Shown here in pieces: positions 42,986 to 55,805 of a stretch of 64,000 bases of DNA. Each line of letters begins with the position of its first letter. Within the stretch, counting starts at the first letter, position 1. Source of the stretch: Phytophthora quininea. Lineage: Eukaryota > Oomycota > Peronosporomycetes > Peronosporales > Peronosporaceae. The stretch covers positions 124,001 to 188,000 of the forward strand of contig JAAVTG010000551.1 of assembly GCA_011947345.1 (NCBI GenBank), written 5' to 3'. The translations under genes were made by a program, and so were the position numbers. Under the pieces are notes generated by a model, which did not search any database, was not told where the DNA came from, and was given only the letters and a program-made list of their open reading frames with translations.

Positions 42986-45271
42986 CTACGCCGGCGCGGC
43001 GCGGTTCTTGACCTCCAAGCCCTTCTGCTGCATCAGCTGCGAGGCCGTCCTCGCCAGGTTCTGCATGGCCGAGTACTGGGACTGCGTGAGCTCGGGGTGC
43101 GGCTCCAGCGAGTAGCAGCACAAGGTCCCCACGGCCACTTCCTCGCCCGAGTCTGTCGGCGCCGTGACTGGGAAGCCCACGTAGGTCTTGAGCCCCGTGT
43201 TTTGGATGGTGGGGATAGTGTGGAAGCGCACGTCCGCCTCGGGGTGCACCAGCATCATCGGGCCGGGCGACATGATCTGGTACTGGCACAGCGTCTCGTT
43301 GCGCGGCATTGCGAGCCCGGCGAACGCCGGAGACGTGGCAGCGAGGATGTGCTCGTGGCTCGCCCCCATGACCGTGACAAGCGAGTTTGTGAAGCCGATG
43401 GTTTCCATCGCCATGCTGCAGATGAGCTCCAGGTCTTTGACGTTGACGTCGGGCTCCGGATCACGATCGGCCGGGTCTACCGGGGCCAACTTGTTGGCCA
43501 GATCGATCAAACCGGTGGCTTTTGCTGCCGAGATGCGGGGGCCTTCGTTGCCGGGTATCGGGCCGACCGGGAGTTTGTTATCTTCGTCTTCGGGCCAGTC
43601 GATCACGTAGTCTCGGCTCTCAGTGTTGCCGAGCGAGCACGTCTCGAGCGGAGGGAAGTTCCGTTCATCCGCCAGGAACTCTTCGACTTTGGACATGGCG
43701 TCCATTTCCTCGTGCTGGTCGAGACAGAGCTCTTCTTCTTCGTCGTGGGGGTCTTCGCTGTGTCGGAGCAGCGTTCGAACCACTGCGAGAACGTTCGACC
43801 GCTCTGGACTATCCGCTGGAGCGTGGTCCAGCGATGCAGCTAAGTAGTCGACCAACAAAGACGCAGTGGGGTTTTCAGGGGTCTGCCACAACGCGGATGG
43901 GGGCTTGATCGCGGTTCTCAGTAATCGCCGAGTAGTCGCACGTAGCAACGTTCGCGTGGCATCGGCGGCAAACAATAATCCCAGCTACGCGTCCCGATGC
44001 ATTCTCCATCCTGTCAGTGCTCCAGCAGTTGATGCAGACGAGATATCCGCACAAGTAGCAGCGCCGCGTGTCCATCCGAAGAGGAGCCAACGTTCGACTG
44101 GAAATGGCAGACGCAGCAGCACTTAACGACATTTTCACGGGTGCCAGGCTGCACGTGCAGCACGGACAGCGCTGGTTGGCGACTTGGATCGCATCCTGAT
44201 TGACTGGTATTTGGAAACCGAAGCGACGACGACGCACGATTTCTGGGAGCTTGGTGACTCCATGGGCGATAGCAAGAAGGCGACGATTCTGCGCCTTGAG
44301 TTCGCTGTATCTGTCAGTTGACGCACTGCTCGAGCTCGACTTAAGGCTCCAACTCGAAGATTGGCTCGACATGCTGAAGTCTCTTATCGAGAGCTTCGGC
44401 TGCTCTGGTGACGAAAACTTGGCACTGAAGACCACGCGGAGGCCTTTATTGCCGGGGTCCAAGTCCACCAGGTAGGCGGCGGTGAGGTCGTGCAGTTGCT
44501 CGACTCGGTTTTGCGTCCCGGCGATCCGCCCTGGTGTGGCCTCGTTGCGGTCGAGCGAGTGTTGCGAGATGGTGAATCCGTCGCGGCTGCACTTGCGCTG
44601 GAAGTAGTCGATGTAGCACCACTGCTCGTTGCAGCCGAAGAGACCCGTCCTGGCGAAACTGCTCGTCTTCACGGTGAGAGACTCGCCGTTGCCTCCCTCG
44701 GAAGCGTCGTCGTTGTTGTTATTGTCCGCTTCAACTGCACAAGGCACGGTGCGTTCGAGGGAGCCAAAGATGAACTTTTGTCGTAGAAACCCGTCATGGC
44801 AGCGTTGTGTTGGGCCTCGGTAGTGGAGCGCAGCACGCTAGCGACCTCCTCGATGCTGGCGTCGAGTCGACCGGCACACATGACTTCAGGACTGCGTTCG
44901 ACTTCGACTCCGTCAGCGGTGACTCCGAGTTTGGCATCCTGTCCGCGGAATATGACGAAGCGATCTACAACTTCGACACGCTCCCAAGGACCCCCTTTAC
45001 CCGGTCCGGCAGCTAGCGAGTCAAAGTCGATGGTCGCATGGAGTTCGTGTGCTCGAGTCAGCATCTCTTGATCGGAGACAGGTTTCTTCATTATCTGGTC
45101 GGGGTCGGAGTCGTCCGAGACGACGCTCGGCTGCGTCGAGGCGGAGATGACGGAGCTGGAGTCGCTCATTGCGCTCATCGACTCGTCGCGCGGCTGCGGG
45201 GCTGACCACGGATTGCCGCGACGACCTCGACCGACGTAATCGAATATCGAACGCACCCTGGAAAAACTCAT
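42986..45271 (-). CDS. START-FYVE-GAF protein, gene B, two frame changes
   Basis: Same architecture as gene A and about 761 residues when joined. It begins MSFSRVRSIFDYVGRG; START holds QWCYIDYFQRKCSRDGFTIS; the FYVE-like finger holds QRCPCCTCSLAPVK, TRRCYLCGYLVCINCW and IVCRRC; GAF holds ETLCQYQIM, HPEADVRFH, YVGFPVT and VGTLCCYS. Breaks: a missing base in the run 44776-44779 (after FYDK) and an extra base in the run 43878-43881 (RVVADP to ENPTASLL). Homology to genes A and C continues smoothly across both. It ends 67 bases from the coiled-coil gene start and lies head to tail with gene C. Confidence 0.8.
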
Positions 45272-45467
45272 CGCTGGCAGGGATGACTCAAAGGGGAGAT
45301 TGAAGAGTGCGGTGGACGGTTGACCCCAACGACTGCTGAGCCACAACAACGGAAGGGAACGACGAAAAGGAGCAAGACGCGGTCGTTACGCAGCAAACAA
45401 TCTCAGTTCCATGGTGGCTACCGGCGCTGAGCGGTGGACGGTGAAAGACGACACGTACACCGGGACC

Positions 45468-47761
45468 TTACGCAGCCCTCGGTGCCAGGTCGTTCTCGTC
45501 CCGCAGGCGACGGCCTTTCAGCTGGATCAGTCTCGATGCGGTGTCGGTGAGGCGCTTCATCGTGACGTACTGCGAGCGAGTGAGTTCAAACCGCGCAGTT
45601 GTGTCGATGCAGCACAAGGTTCCCACCGGCATCTCGGTGGACTCGTCGGTTGTTGGCACCGTCACCGGAAACCCCACGTAGTACCGGATACCGAGTTGCT
45701 TTACTGCTTCAATCGCATGGAAGCGCACGTCTGCTTCGGGGTGGGTCGCCACAAACGGCTTGGTCGTCAGCACAGTGTGTTGGCACATGGTTTGTTCGCG
45801 CGGGACTGCAGCATGACAGAAGCCGGGGTGTGTCGCTGCTAGGATGTGGTTGTGCTTGACGCCCATGACTGTCACAAACGATTCCGAGCATCCGGTGGCT
45901 CGGACAGCAAGTTGGCACAGTAACTCGAGGTCCTGGACATTGCAGACGTCGTCAAATGAATCAGGTGCGACCAGGGGTGCAAGTTGGTAAGCAAGCTGAA
46001 GGAGTCCTGTGTCCGTGATCAACTTGAGTCGCTCGTTATCGTGGCTTGGTATCACACTCTGAGGAGGATTCGCCACTGGGTCGTCCGGTAGGTCGATTGT
46101 GTAGGCTCGGCGCTCGGCACTGGCAAGTACGCAATTCTCCAGTCCGGGCAGTCTCTGAAGATAACTTCCGAGCTCCTTTACAGCAAGATTATCGCCGAGC
46201 TCTTCGTAGTCGATGTCTTCATCGTCATCGCTATAAACGCTGCTGTCATAGTCGCTGTCGCCCTCGGATTCGCTCTGTCGGAGTAGAGTGCGGACGACAG
46301 ACACTACTGCAGCTCGATCAGCTCCAACCGGCGCTTCCATCAGCGATGCCGCAAGGAAATCTACCAACAGAGGCGCCGGTGACGAGTCCGGCGAGTCTTC
46401 GACAACTCTCACGGGACCGTGGTGGCTGTTGCCACTGGATGCACACACTTCAGAGTAATCGCAAGCTTTGACGCAGTGGTTGCATCTGCTGCAAACCACA
46501 ATGGCCGCCACTTTGCCGACGCCACTCTCCATGTACTCGGCGCTCCAGCAGTCCAAGCACACGCGATATCCACAGAGGTAGCATCGCCTGGTGTCCATTC
46601 TCAAGGAGCGGACACTTCTCTTTGCCAATGCCGACGCTGCCAGCGCGATGGACAGCTTGACTGGAGCCAAACTGTGCGTGCAGCACGGACAACGAGCATT
46701 CGAGACTTCGATGGCGTCGAAGTCAGCGGGTACTTGCATTCCAAATCTTCGTCTTCGAATGAGTTCGGGAGTTTGGTCACGCCACGAGCCAATGCTAATA
46801 GCCGTCGTCCCTGAGCTTTGGCATCGATGCTGTCTACAGGAAGTTCAATACTCCCGTTCGTACTGAAACTCGACGCTCGACTGCTACAGCGAGTCGACAC
46901 GCTGGTGAAACTGCTGTAAGCGTTAAGCTCCAAGCTTTTCAAGGGTTTCTCAAACCACGCCTTGAATACGACCCGCAGTCCCTTGCGGTTCGGGAGTTTG
47001 TCGACCAGATACGAAGCGTTCAAGCCGTGCAGTTGGTTCACTCGAGCATCGTCTCTCACAATGCGACCTGGCGTCGGCTCTCGAGGAGGGAGCGCACACT
47101 GGGAGATCGTGAAGCCGTCGTGGTCTTTCTTTCGCTGGAAAAACTCAAAGAAGCACCACTGCTCGTTGTGTGTGAACATTGTGGTGCGCATGAAGCTGCA
47201 GGTTTTGACCGTCAGCTGCTCCTTGTCATCGTTGTGGTCACAAGATCCCTCATCAACCTTTCGACAGCATGGCACGTCACGGTCGAGAGAGCCGAACACA
47301 AACTTCTTGGAGTACAAACCCTGCATTGTGGTGGTGAAGTCGGCGTCCGAGCCGGACCGCAAGACACTCGCCATCTCTTCAAGACTAGCGTCTAACCGGC
47401 CCGCACACATGACTTCTAGTCCTGGTAGTTGATCCCCAACTTGAACGTCTGTGACGCGGTGTTTAAACACGACGAATCGGTCGACAGCTTCCACTCGTCC
47501 CCACGGCCCCCACTTTCAGGTCCAGCCGACATAGCTTCGAAGTCGACGTTCATATGAACATCTCGAGCTCGTTGCAGCATTTTCGCATCGGTCGGCGGCT
47601 TAAGGAGCTTGGTAGTTTTTACGGAGTCCAAATCGTCACTCGCTTGAGTCGAAAGGACGGAGCCGGACTGCGTAAGCCCGTCAAATATTGTGAACCTCCC
47701 TCCCGCGGTGACGACGCTTGTTGGCCTCCTCCATCATGCTTCTCATCTTGCTAAAAGCCAT
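45468..47761 (-). CDS. START-FYVE-GAF protein, gene C, three frame changes
   Basis: It begins MAFSKMRSMMEEANKR and would be 764 residues when joined. START: WCFFEFFQRKKDHDGFTIS; FYVE-like: ARCPCCTHSLAPVK, TRRCYLCGYRVCLDCW and VCSRC; GAF: TMCQHTVL, THPEADVRFH, YYVGFPVTVP and VGTLCCID. Breaks: a one-base gain in the G-rich stretch at about 47690-47705, a missing base in the C5 run 47507-47511 (restores SGGPWGRVEAVD) and a missing base near 46767 (restores LPELIRRRRFGMQVP). Each lies in a short run. Tandem with gene B in the same orientation, the pair probably arose by tandem duplication. Confidence 0.8.
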
Positions 47762-48430
47762 CGGTGTTCGAGTATGAGAAACTTGGTCGGTCCGTTTCCG
47801 ATTGCGTTGTGTCGACCGCGGCGATAATGGAATAAAGCGCCGATCGTCAGTGTGGGCAGCAACTGGAGTTACACCAACGGAACACCTCACGCCGCAACAT
47901 TGTTTCTTGGCTATGGACTGTTCCTCCGCCGGCCACTTTCGTCTTGAGCAGTCAGAGGCCAGTGCTCAAGTTACTTGTGAGGGTGACAGCTTTTCGTGTC
48001 AGCTGACGGCTAGTTTCCAGATTTCCACGCACCAAACGTTGCCGGCCCATGTGATCAAGCTGGCCGCAATATCCAAGAGGCCATTTAATCGTTGCTGCTT
48101 CGGCAGTTGCTGTTCGAGGCCCCGAAATCGTACGTTGGAGATGGAGGATAGTCCGTACACGGTACTCTCGAGTCACCTGGAAGATGTGGTGTCAGTCTCA
48201 CAGTCAGAAGGTTCAAGAGCTGCCTTTGACCGTAGCGGATTGTGACCAGTCTCCACCCGGTCAGCGGGAAACATTTTTCCAGGCTAGGCCCCGCCTAATG
48301 CGCTGTGCTTTAGCACCCCATCGATTGGGAGCGCATGAAACAGTCTATAGCGTCGTATTTTGTTTTCATTCATGGTCGCCATCGCATTTGTTTGAAGAAT
48401 ATACAGTGATGCTGTGCTGGTTCTGGAAGT
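47762..48430. other. Intergenic region between gene C and bHLH gene
   Basis: Upstream region of gene C and 3' flank of the bHLH gene. Plus frame 47802-48245 lacks any recognisable feature. Confidence 0.4.
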
Positions 48431-49574
48431 TTATGAAGAGGTGGGCGACTTCGGCTTCAACGGTTTGGGGGCGATATTAATTCGCCCAGAGACTTCTGAA
48501 AACGATGCTGAGCGCGATAGCTGCAGGTTCATTCCTGACGAGGGACTTGGAAGAGCATCCTATCCAGCAAACGAACGGTAAAATAAATCGCTAACGTCAC
48601 GTACAATGAGATAAGTATCTTGCTTACCGAAGTAACGTGAACGTTTAGCGGCTGCATGTGTGGTGCTTGGTTGGAGGTTTCTGGGAGGCTGTGATATCGG
48701 TGAAGAGATGGATGCCCCGACGGCCCAATGTTGGCCATATCACTCGCAGCAACTGCTGCTCCCACGTGTGAATAATGCAGACGCGTGGTCAGCCACGTCG
48801 CTTCCTGCTGCAGACGATCACGGTCTCTCTCCATCTCGTCGCGTTCTCTCTTCAGAGCCTTGATTGCCGAGATCGTCTCCTGCAAGATCGACGTCTTGCG
48901 CAATCGACTCGAAAGTCCTAGCAACTGCACGAGATCCACAAACTGCAAGCTCTGTTAGCTCAGCTTAAAAAAGCATAGCAATATTTTAAACACACCTTGA
49001 CATTCACTTCTTGACGACGTAGTTTCTCTCTCGACTTCTTCATCAAGCCTCGATCTTCAGGAGCAGAACCACTTCTAGACCCACTGAATCATCCACAACA
49101 TTCATCAGATTTTTCCGCTGTGCAATACGCAGCTCCGTACCGTTTGGACGAGTCCGGCGTGATGATCGAGTCGCTGTCTTCATCACTTACACTGCTCCAA
49201 ATGGTACGGCACTGGGTAGCAGAGGCTGAGCCACTACGACCACCAACTTGAGCTACGGGTCTACTCATTACAAGTGGAGGACGGCGTTCGTTTTGGTTCG
49301 ACCTGGAGCTCTGCATGAGCGAGTCATAGTCCGACTTGAAGCCCAGACCGGTCTCGAGCCCGTCCCCAGGCCTGAAAAACTCTGCAAAACTGGATGGCGG
49401 CGACGTCACTTGGCTGGGAGCAGCTCGGTCTCCGATATCCGACGGCTCGGGACAAGGCTGCTCCTGGCTGCTGTAGCTCAAGGAAAAGCTCGACTGGTCG
49501 GCTCTGCGGGTCGATTGCTGCTGGAAATAGCGACCCAGGTCCTCGATCTGGTCCACGGATCTGCTGGGGTCCAT
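48431..49574 (-). CDS. bHLH transcription factor, four exons
   Basis: Exons 49141-49574, 48996-49083, 48628-48942 and 48431-48559 join in phase to 321 residues; introns are 57, 53 and 68 nt, all GT..AG. The first exon is Ser/Gln-rich (possible activation region). The bHLH spans exons 2-3: basic/helix 1 KKSREKLRRQEVNVK, then FVDLVQLLGL, loop, and helix 2 RKTSILQETISAIKALKRE continuing into a charged coiled coil (RDEMERDRDRLQQEATWL). The Lys-Arg-Glu-Lys-x-Arg-Arg order resembles E-box-type DNA-binding bHLH proteins. Without the third intron the frame would read a false membrane helix; splicing gives a polar Ser/Pro tail (DALPSPSSGMNLQLSR) that ends naturally. Probably a nuclear dimeric regulator. 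Confidence 0.85.
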
Positions 49575-50233
49575 CTCGAGAGCGAATATCGTGAGTTTGG
49601 CCTGTTTCTAGCAAGATACTTTGGGGGGTCAGCACCGAAAGATTTTCAAACTTACGTGTGGATAACACGTGGGAAGTACAGGTAATCATCACGCAGTTTT
49701 CTTGCCAGGAAGCTTAAGCTCTTGAAAGCGTCCGGAAAAGGGAGTATCTCGCAACAAGGATTTTTTTAAAGAATAACACATATTCATAGCATTTTCACTA
49801 TTTTATTTTGTGGATGTCTGTATGATATCGTGCTATGAAGTCGAGAAAGCTATCATGGCCATTTGCAGGCCCCTAATTAATCAAAGTGAAAACATCCTAG
49901 CATTTCCGTCTTCAAACAAGTTTTTCCTATCAACTCCATTCTCCTTTTTTCTTTAGTAAAAAAAATATAGCTAGCACCACAAAATCAAATTTATAATCGT
50001 ACACATAATCTTCCCGAACAACAACTCCTGCGATCTTGCATTGTCACGGCGACGGCTCGCTCGTGTCAAACCAACGGCGCAGAATGACACAGCGACCCCA
50101 CCGGCGGAAGATCTGCAATGTGCGGCTCGCAGTCACTCGCAGCAGGCTCAGTGAAGAGCCTTCGGGATCCCCATGAGAAGGTTTGACCGTCCCCAGACGA
50201 GAATTTGCGGTGTGGCGGTCAAGTCCTTCTCCA
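49575..50233. other. AT-rich divergent promoter region
   Basis: About 660 bases between the leftward bHLH gene and the rightward trefoil gene, with strong AT richness at 49750-50000. No gene seen; a shared regulatory region is likely. Confidence 0.5.
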
Positions 50234-53200
50234 ATGTCGGTCCCTTATGGGAGTGAGAACCCCGAGTGCTTCAAAAGCCAACATGTCAAGGCAACTCCTT
50301 TGACGACCCGCTCCAATTGGAGGAAACTGGTGTTGGTGAGTGTGGGGACGGTGCTGTCTGTTGGAGGCGCGCTCGTCATGTACGAAGACTGGGATTCATT
50401 CTCGAATCGCTTCGTGCCGTCGGCCATCAACTTGGCAAGTGCATCGACCGACATGGGCCTGTTGAATTCCGGTCGGGAGATCATGATCCGCGTCGTTGGA
50501 AAGAACAACTTGTGCATGGACGATGGCGGAGGTCACGCCAATGGCGAGACCAACTTTGTCAGTCAGGCCTGCGACCCCAACAGCCCCAACCAGATCTTCA
50601 GATACGACAACAAAACCAACAACTTCCGCATCGCCAACAAACCGGAGATGTGTCTGGATGACTCCGGCAGTATGAGTTCTGGGAGTGCTCCCATGCATCT
50701 GTGGCAATGTGTTCCGACCCACCCCAACCAGCAGTTTGTGGTGGAAGCGGCCACCTCGATGATCCGCAATCCGAACAAGCCCAACTTGTGCATCGATGAC
50801 GGTGGCGGGACGGCTCCGGGTCAAACGATTTACGCCTTGACCACGTGTGGCAGTGACACTCCAAACCAGCGCTTCGAGGTGGTCGCACCTGCTGCGATTG
50901 CTGAAGAACTGAGAAAGGCTCGCGCTGCTGCTGGAACGCAAACTGCGTTCGACCTTCTTAACTCTGGCCAAGAGATTATGATTCGTATGAAGGGGAAGAA
51001 AAACCTCTGTGTGGATGACGGTGGCGGCTATTCCAATGGCGAGACTAACCTTGTGGGCCAAGCGTGTGACCCGTATAGCCCCAATCAGATCTTTAGGTAC
51101 GACGCGAAGACGCGCAATTTCCGTATTGCGAACAAACCCCAAATGTGCTGGGACGACTCCGGTAGCACGAGTTCTAGGAGCGCTCCCATGCACTTGTGGC
51201 AGTGTGTCGTGACTCACCCAAACCAGCAATTTGTGTACGAACCGGAGACGCTGTTGATTCGCAACCCTGATAAGCCGAATTTGTGTGTTGACGACGGCGG
51301 AGGATCCACACCAGGCGAAACGACAATCGCCCTGGCGACGTGTGCTGCAGGTAGCAGCAGCCAGAGCTTCGAAGTGGTCTCGCCGGCTACGATGGTTGCC
51401 GAGCAGGAAAAAGCTCGCGTCGCAGCGGGAACCCAAGCCACTTTTGAGCTCCTCAACTCGGGTCAAGAGATCATGATTCGCTTGAAGGAAAAAGACAATT
51501 TGTGCTTGGACGACGGCGAAAGTTACTCCAACGGCGACACCAAGATCGTCGACCAAGCGTGCGATCCATACAGTCCAAACCAAATCTTCAGATATGATCC
51601 CAAGACGCGCAACTTCCGTAGTGCGAACAAACCCGACATGTGCTTGGATGACGGAGGGAGTTCGAGTTCTGGCTCAACGCTGATGACTATGTGGCAGTGT
51701 ACCGTGACGCATCCGAACCAGCAATTTGTCGTGGAACTGGACACAATGTTGATTCGTAACCCTGATAAGTCTACTTTGTGCGTCGACGATGGCGGAGCAT
51801 CGACACCAGGAGAAACGAGATACGCTCTGGCGACGTGTTCTGCTGGCAGCAAAAGCCAGAGTTTCGAAATCGTCTCCCCTGCAGAGGTAGCAGCAGAGCT
51901 GGGGAAGGCTCGTACCGCAGCTGGAACGCAAGCCCCAGTTGACCTACTCAACTCCGGACAGGAGGTTATGATCCGTATCAAGGGAAGGACAACGTGTGCT
52001 TGGACGACGGTGGCGGTCAGTCCAATGGTGCGAGTAAGATCACTGATAACGTGTGCGATCCTACAAGCCCTAACCAAGTCTTCATGTATGATGCAAAGTC
52101 TCACAACTTCCGCAACGCCAACAAACCAAACATGTGCTTGGATGATGGAGGCAGCATGAGTTCCGCGTCAGTGCCGATGACGTTGTGGCAGTGTGTCCCG
52201 ACGCATCCGAACCAACAATTTGTGTACGAGCCGGAGACTATGATGATTCGTAGCCCTCAGAAGGTTAATCTGTGTATCAATGACGGCGGAGGAGCGACAC
52301 CAGGCAGCGCGCAGTTCTACTTGTCCACGTGCGGAGCCGACAGTCAGAATCAGCTTTTCGAGATAGTAGCCCTCTCAGACATGTCTGCATCACTGATTAA
52401 ACCTGTAAACTTGGCAGCACTGCAAGATCCTAAGCAACTCCTCACGTCTGGAGCAGAGATCATGCTTCGCGTCCAAGGGAAAAACAACTTGTGTATGGAC
52501 GACGGTGGCGGTCGCTCCAACGGCCAGACCAAGTTTGCTGACCAGACGTGCGATCCAAACAGTCCGGACCAAATATTCACGTACGATGCACAGGCGCGCA
52601 TGTTCCGTAGTGTGCACAAGCCGGGAATGTGCTTAGACGACGGCGGCAGTTCGGGTCCTGCCACAACTCAAATGCACTTGTGGCAGTGTGTCCCAGATGC
52701 ACCGAATCAATGGTTTGTGGTGGACGCAGACACAATGATGATCCGGAACCCAGCGAAGCCCGGTTTGTGCATCGACGACGGCGGAGGAACCGACCCTGGT
52801 CAGTCGAGATACTCACTAAATACTTGCCAAAGTAATAACCCGGACCAGAGTTTCGAGGTGGTTTCTGCAGCGGTAATGGACAACGAACTGAGAACGACTC
52901 GCACTGCAGCGGGGACGCAAGCAGCGATCGACCTTCTCAACTCCGGACAGCAAGTTATGCTTCGTGTCAAGGGGAAGAACAACTTGTGTATGGACGACGG
53001 CGGTGGCCACTCGAACGGTGAGACCAAATTTGCTGGCCAAACATGCGACCCAACTAGTCCCAATCAGATCTATTCGTACGATTCCCAAGCACGAATGTTC
53101 CGTAATGTGAACAAGCCAGGAATGTGCTTGGACGACGGCGGCAGTTCGGGTCCTGCCACAACTCAAATGCACTTGTGGCAATGTGTCCCAGATACGCCGA

Positions 53201-55805
53201 ATCAATGGTTTGTCGTGGAGCCAGACACGCTTCAGATTCGCAGCCCTGGAAAACCTGGGCTGTGTATTGACGACGGTGGGGAAAACGATCCTAACGAATC
53301 GAGATACTCACTGAATACCTGCCAAGCTAACAATCCAAACCAGCAATTCGAGGTGGTCTTTCCCGCGGATATTGCTGACCAACTGCGCCAAGCTCGTGTC
53401 TCGGCTGGCACTCAAGACAAAGTTGACCTTCTCACGTCCGGCCAAGATATCATGCTTCGTGCACGAGGTAAGAACTTGTTGTGTATGGATGACGGCGGTG
53501 GCCGCAACAATGCGGAGACCGTATTCGCCGGCTTGACGTGTGATCCCGAAAGTTTAAACCAAATCTTCAGATACGACCACAAGGCACACATGATCCGTAG
53601 CGTAAGCAAGCCGGGAATGTGCTTAAACAACGGGGACGCCTCGTCAATGCGTCTATGGCAGTGCACTCCAAATACACCGAACCAGTGGTTCGTAGTGGAA
53701 CCGGATACGATGTTGATCCACGGCATGGGCAAGCAAAACATGTGCATTGCTGACGGCGGAGGAATCACGTCAGCCGCTACGCCTTACACTCAGGCTACAT
53801 GCGACGCTAGTAGTTCCGATGAACAGTTTCAGGCCGTCTCTCCTGCTGCAGTCGCTGCAATGTTAAAAAGGCGGGGACCGCAGCTGGAACTCAAAACGAG
53901 ATCGACCTTCTCAACTCGGGACAAGACCTTATGCTGCGTATTCAGGGGCAAAAGAGTCTGTGCTTGGACGACGGTGGTGGTCGCAACAACGCCGAGACCA
54001 CGTTTACCGATGCGACTTGCGATCCGAACAGTCCAAACCAAATCTTCAGGTACGACGTCAAGGCTCGTATGTTCCGCAGCGTCAACAAGCCAGGCATGTG
54101 CTTCGACAGCGGAAACGTGAACGGAATCTACTTGTGGCAGTGCGTGTCGAATACTGCCAACCAGTGGTTTGTCTTGGACCCACAATCAAAGATGCTCCGA
54201 AGCCCAGGGAAGCCCAACTTGTGCGTCGCCCAAACTGGTGCCGCCATACCTGGTGTGTCAGTGTATTCCCTACCAACATGCGATCTTACTGCCCCGAACC
54301 AACGCTTCGAGGTGGTGTCTCCTGCGTCAGTAGCCGATGCCTTGCAAAAAGCTCGTGCTACGGCTGGAACGCAAGCAGCTTTTGACCTTCTCAATTCCGG
54401 ACAAGAGGTCATGCTTCGCGTCAAAGGGAAGAACAACTTATGCATGGATGACGGCGGAGGTCACTCGAACGGGGAGACCGAGTTTGTCGACCAGACTTGC
54501 GATTCGAATAGTCCAAACCAAGTCTTTCGATACGACCCGATAGCGCGTATGTTCCGAAGTTCCAACAAACCGGGAATGTGCTTGGATGATGGAGGAAGTT
54601 CGGGTTCTGGAACGACCAACATGCACCTGTGGCAATGTGTTCCGAACACGCCGAACCAATGGTTCGTGTATGAGCCAGATACTCTTTTAATTCGTAGCCC
54701 AAAGAAGGCCAATTTGTGTATTGACGACGGTGGCGCAATGTCCCCAGGAGCTTCGAGGTATTCTCTGAAGACTTGTGATGCCAACAGCGCGAATCAGCAA
54801 TTCGAGGTCGTTTACGTGTCTGGTGGGTCAGTTCCAAAGGATTATGGCCCACAGCCGCAGCAATTCGAGATGGAAGGCGAGGTGATGGCCAAGGAACCTG
54901 TAGCGGAACCAGAGCTCTTTCTGAACGAGTTTATGCCTGGCAAGAAGCCTGTCGATTGGAACGAGCCAGCCATCACAGTATCACAACCTGCTGCGACGGA
55001 ATCCAGCCCAAATCAGCCCCAACAAAACACACAGGAAGGTAGTTCTGCTGTTAGGATGTCGGCACCCAACAGCGAAATTGGCGATCTTGATGAATTGATG
55101 GAACACAGTGCAGAGGCTCCTCCTGGTAACATCCCGGTGGTCGCGAATGCGGACACGTCCTTTGCCAACTACAGTGGAGACTGGAACCTGCTTGCGCCAT
55201 CGAAAGAGACCATCAACCTGGTAAACACAGCCAACTCGCCGGAAGTCTCAGCCGCCCAGATCTTCCAGTACCTGCAGAATGTCAAAGACCGTGCCGACAT
55301 GGAGCACAACCTCATGCTGTACCGCTACAAGCGCACGTTCGAGTGCGCCAGCGCCGGTCTGCAGACGTTAGCGAAGGACTCGATCACGATGACCGAGTAC
55401 GACGTCTTGGTGCGCTGGATGTACGAGCACTGCGCAGCAGGTAGCACAGAGATTAAGTCCACTGGTAGTTCCCTATCTAGTAGCGAGACGAATGATCCAG
55501 ACGCGGCTCCGCTGGTGGAGGACAACTCGTCGGATGTGAAGCGGCAGTACATGACCAAGACGGAGTTTTACTACGAGATCAAGAACCACTTTACGCAGCA
55601 GAATGACAAGATCTTGGGCAGCGCTGCAGCGGACAATCTGCGCTCAGAGACGACTAAGGAGAAGGAGCAGAAGCTCAAGGACTGTATGGACGCGGCTTCG
55701 TCTCAATTTGGGTTTAATGCTGCGGACACAGGTACAGACGCAGATCGGATGGCCAAACTGAAGGAAGCAATCAACTGGGTAGACAACGAGTGTATGGCTT
55801 CGTAA
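50234..55805 (+). CDS. Membrane-anchored protein of nine beta-trefoil (lectin-like) units
   Basis: Reconstructed as 1857 residues from MSVPYGSENPEC (the ATG at 50234; the frame further upstream starts from a non-ATG codon). A membrane helix (LVLVSVGTVLSVGGALVM, ~31-49) without a cleavage site suggests a type II anchor. Nine ~164-residue units follow, starting near 50456, 50948, 51440, 51940, 52430, 52925, 53420, 53905 and 54380. Each has three subrepeats of the form C(M/L/I)DDGG ... C ... NQxF, a ricin-B-like trefoil with QxF instead of QxW. A Pro/Gln linker and a ~200-residue Cys-containing helical domain end the protein. Breaks: one missing A at 51985-51986 and one at 53865-53869; both restore the unit consensus. 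Likely role: multivalent carbohydrate binding at the cell surface (inference). It is a lectin-type fold only; no catalytic toxin domain is present. Confidence 0.85.

Noticed and set aside
41364..43289. 641-codon minus frame taken as one gene from 43289
   Set aside because: Its first ~180 codons overlap gene B in another frame; the natural start of the coiled-coil gene is at 42918 with one frame change.
42890..43843. 317-codon plus frame
   Set aside because: Exactly antisense to the GAF half of gene B in GC-rich DNA; no recognisable features.
48529..48627. C-terminal membrane helix of the bHLH protein
   Set aside because: Better explained as an intron: GTAAGC donor, TAG acceptor, phase kept, natural tail after splicing. 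Kept as a possible retained-intron isoform only.
50396..51583. 395-codon minus frame
   Set aside because: Antisense to the trefoil repeats; it only stays open because the repeats avoid certain codons.
50234..54830. Ricin-type toxin
   Set aside because: Only the trefoil binding fold is present; there is no N-glycosidase or other toxic domain.
50456..54850. Regular ~492-nt repeats as CRISPR or satellite
   Set aside because: They are coding repeats in phase with a protein domain, far too long for CRISPR and not non-coding satellite.
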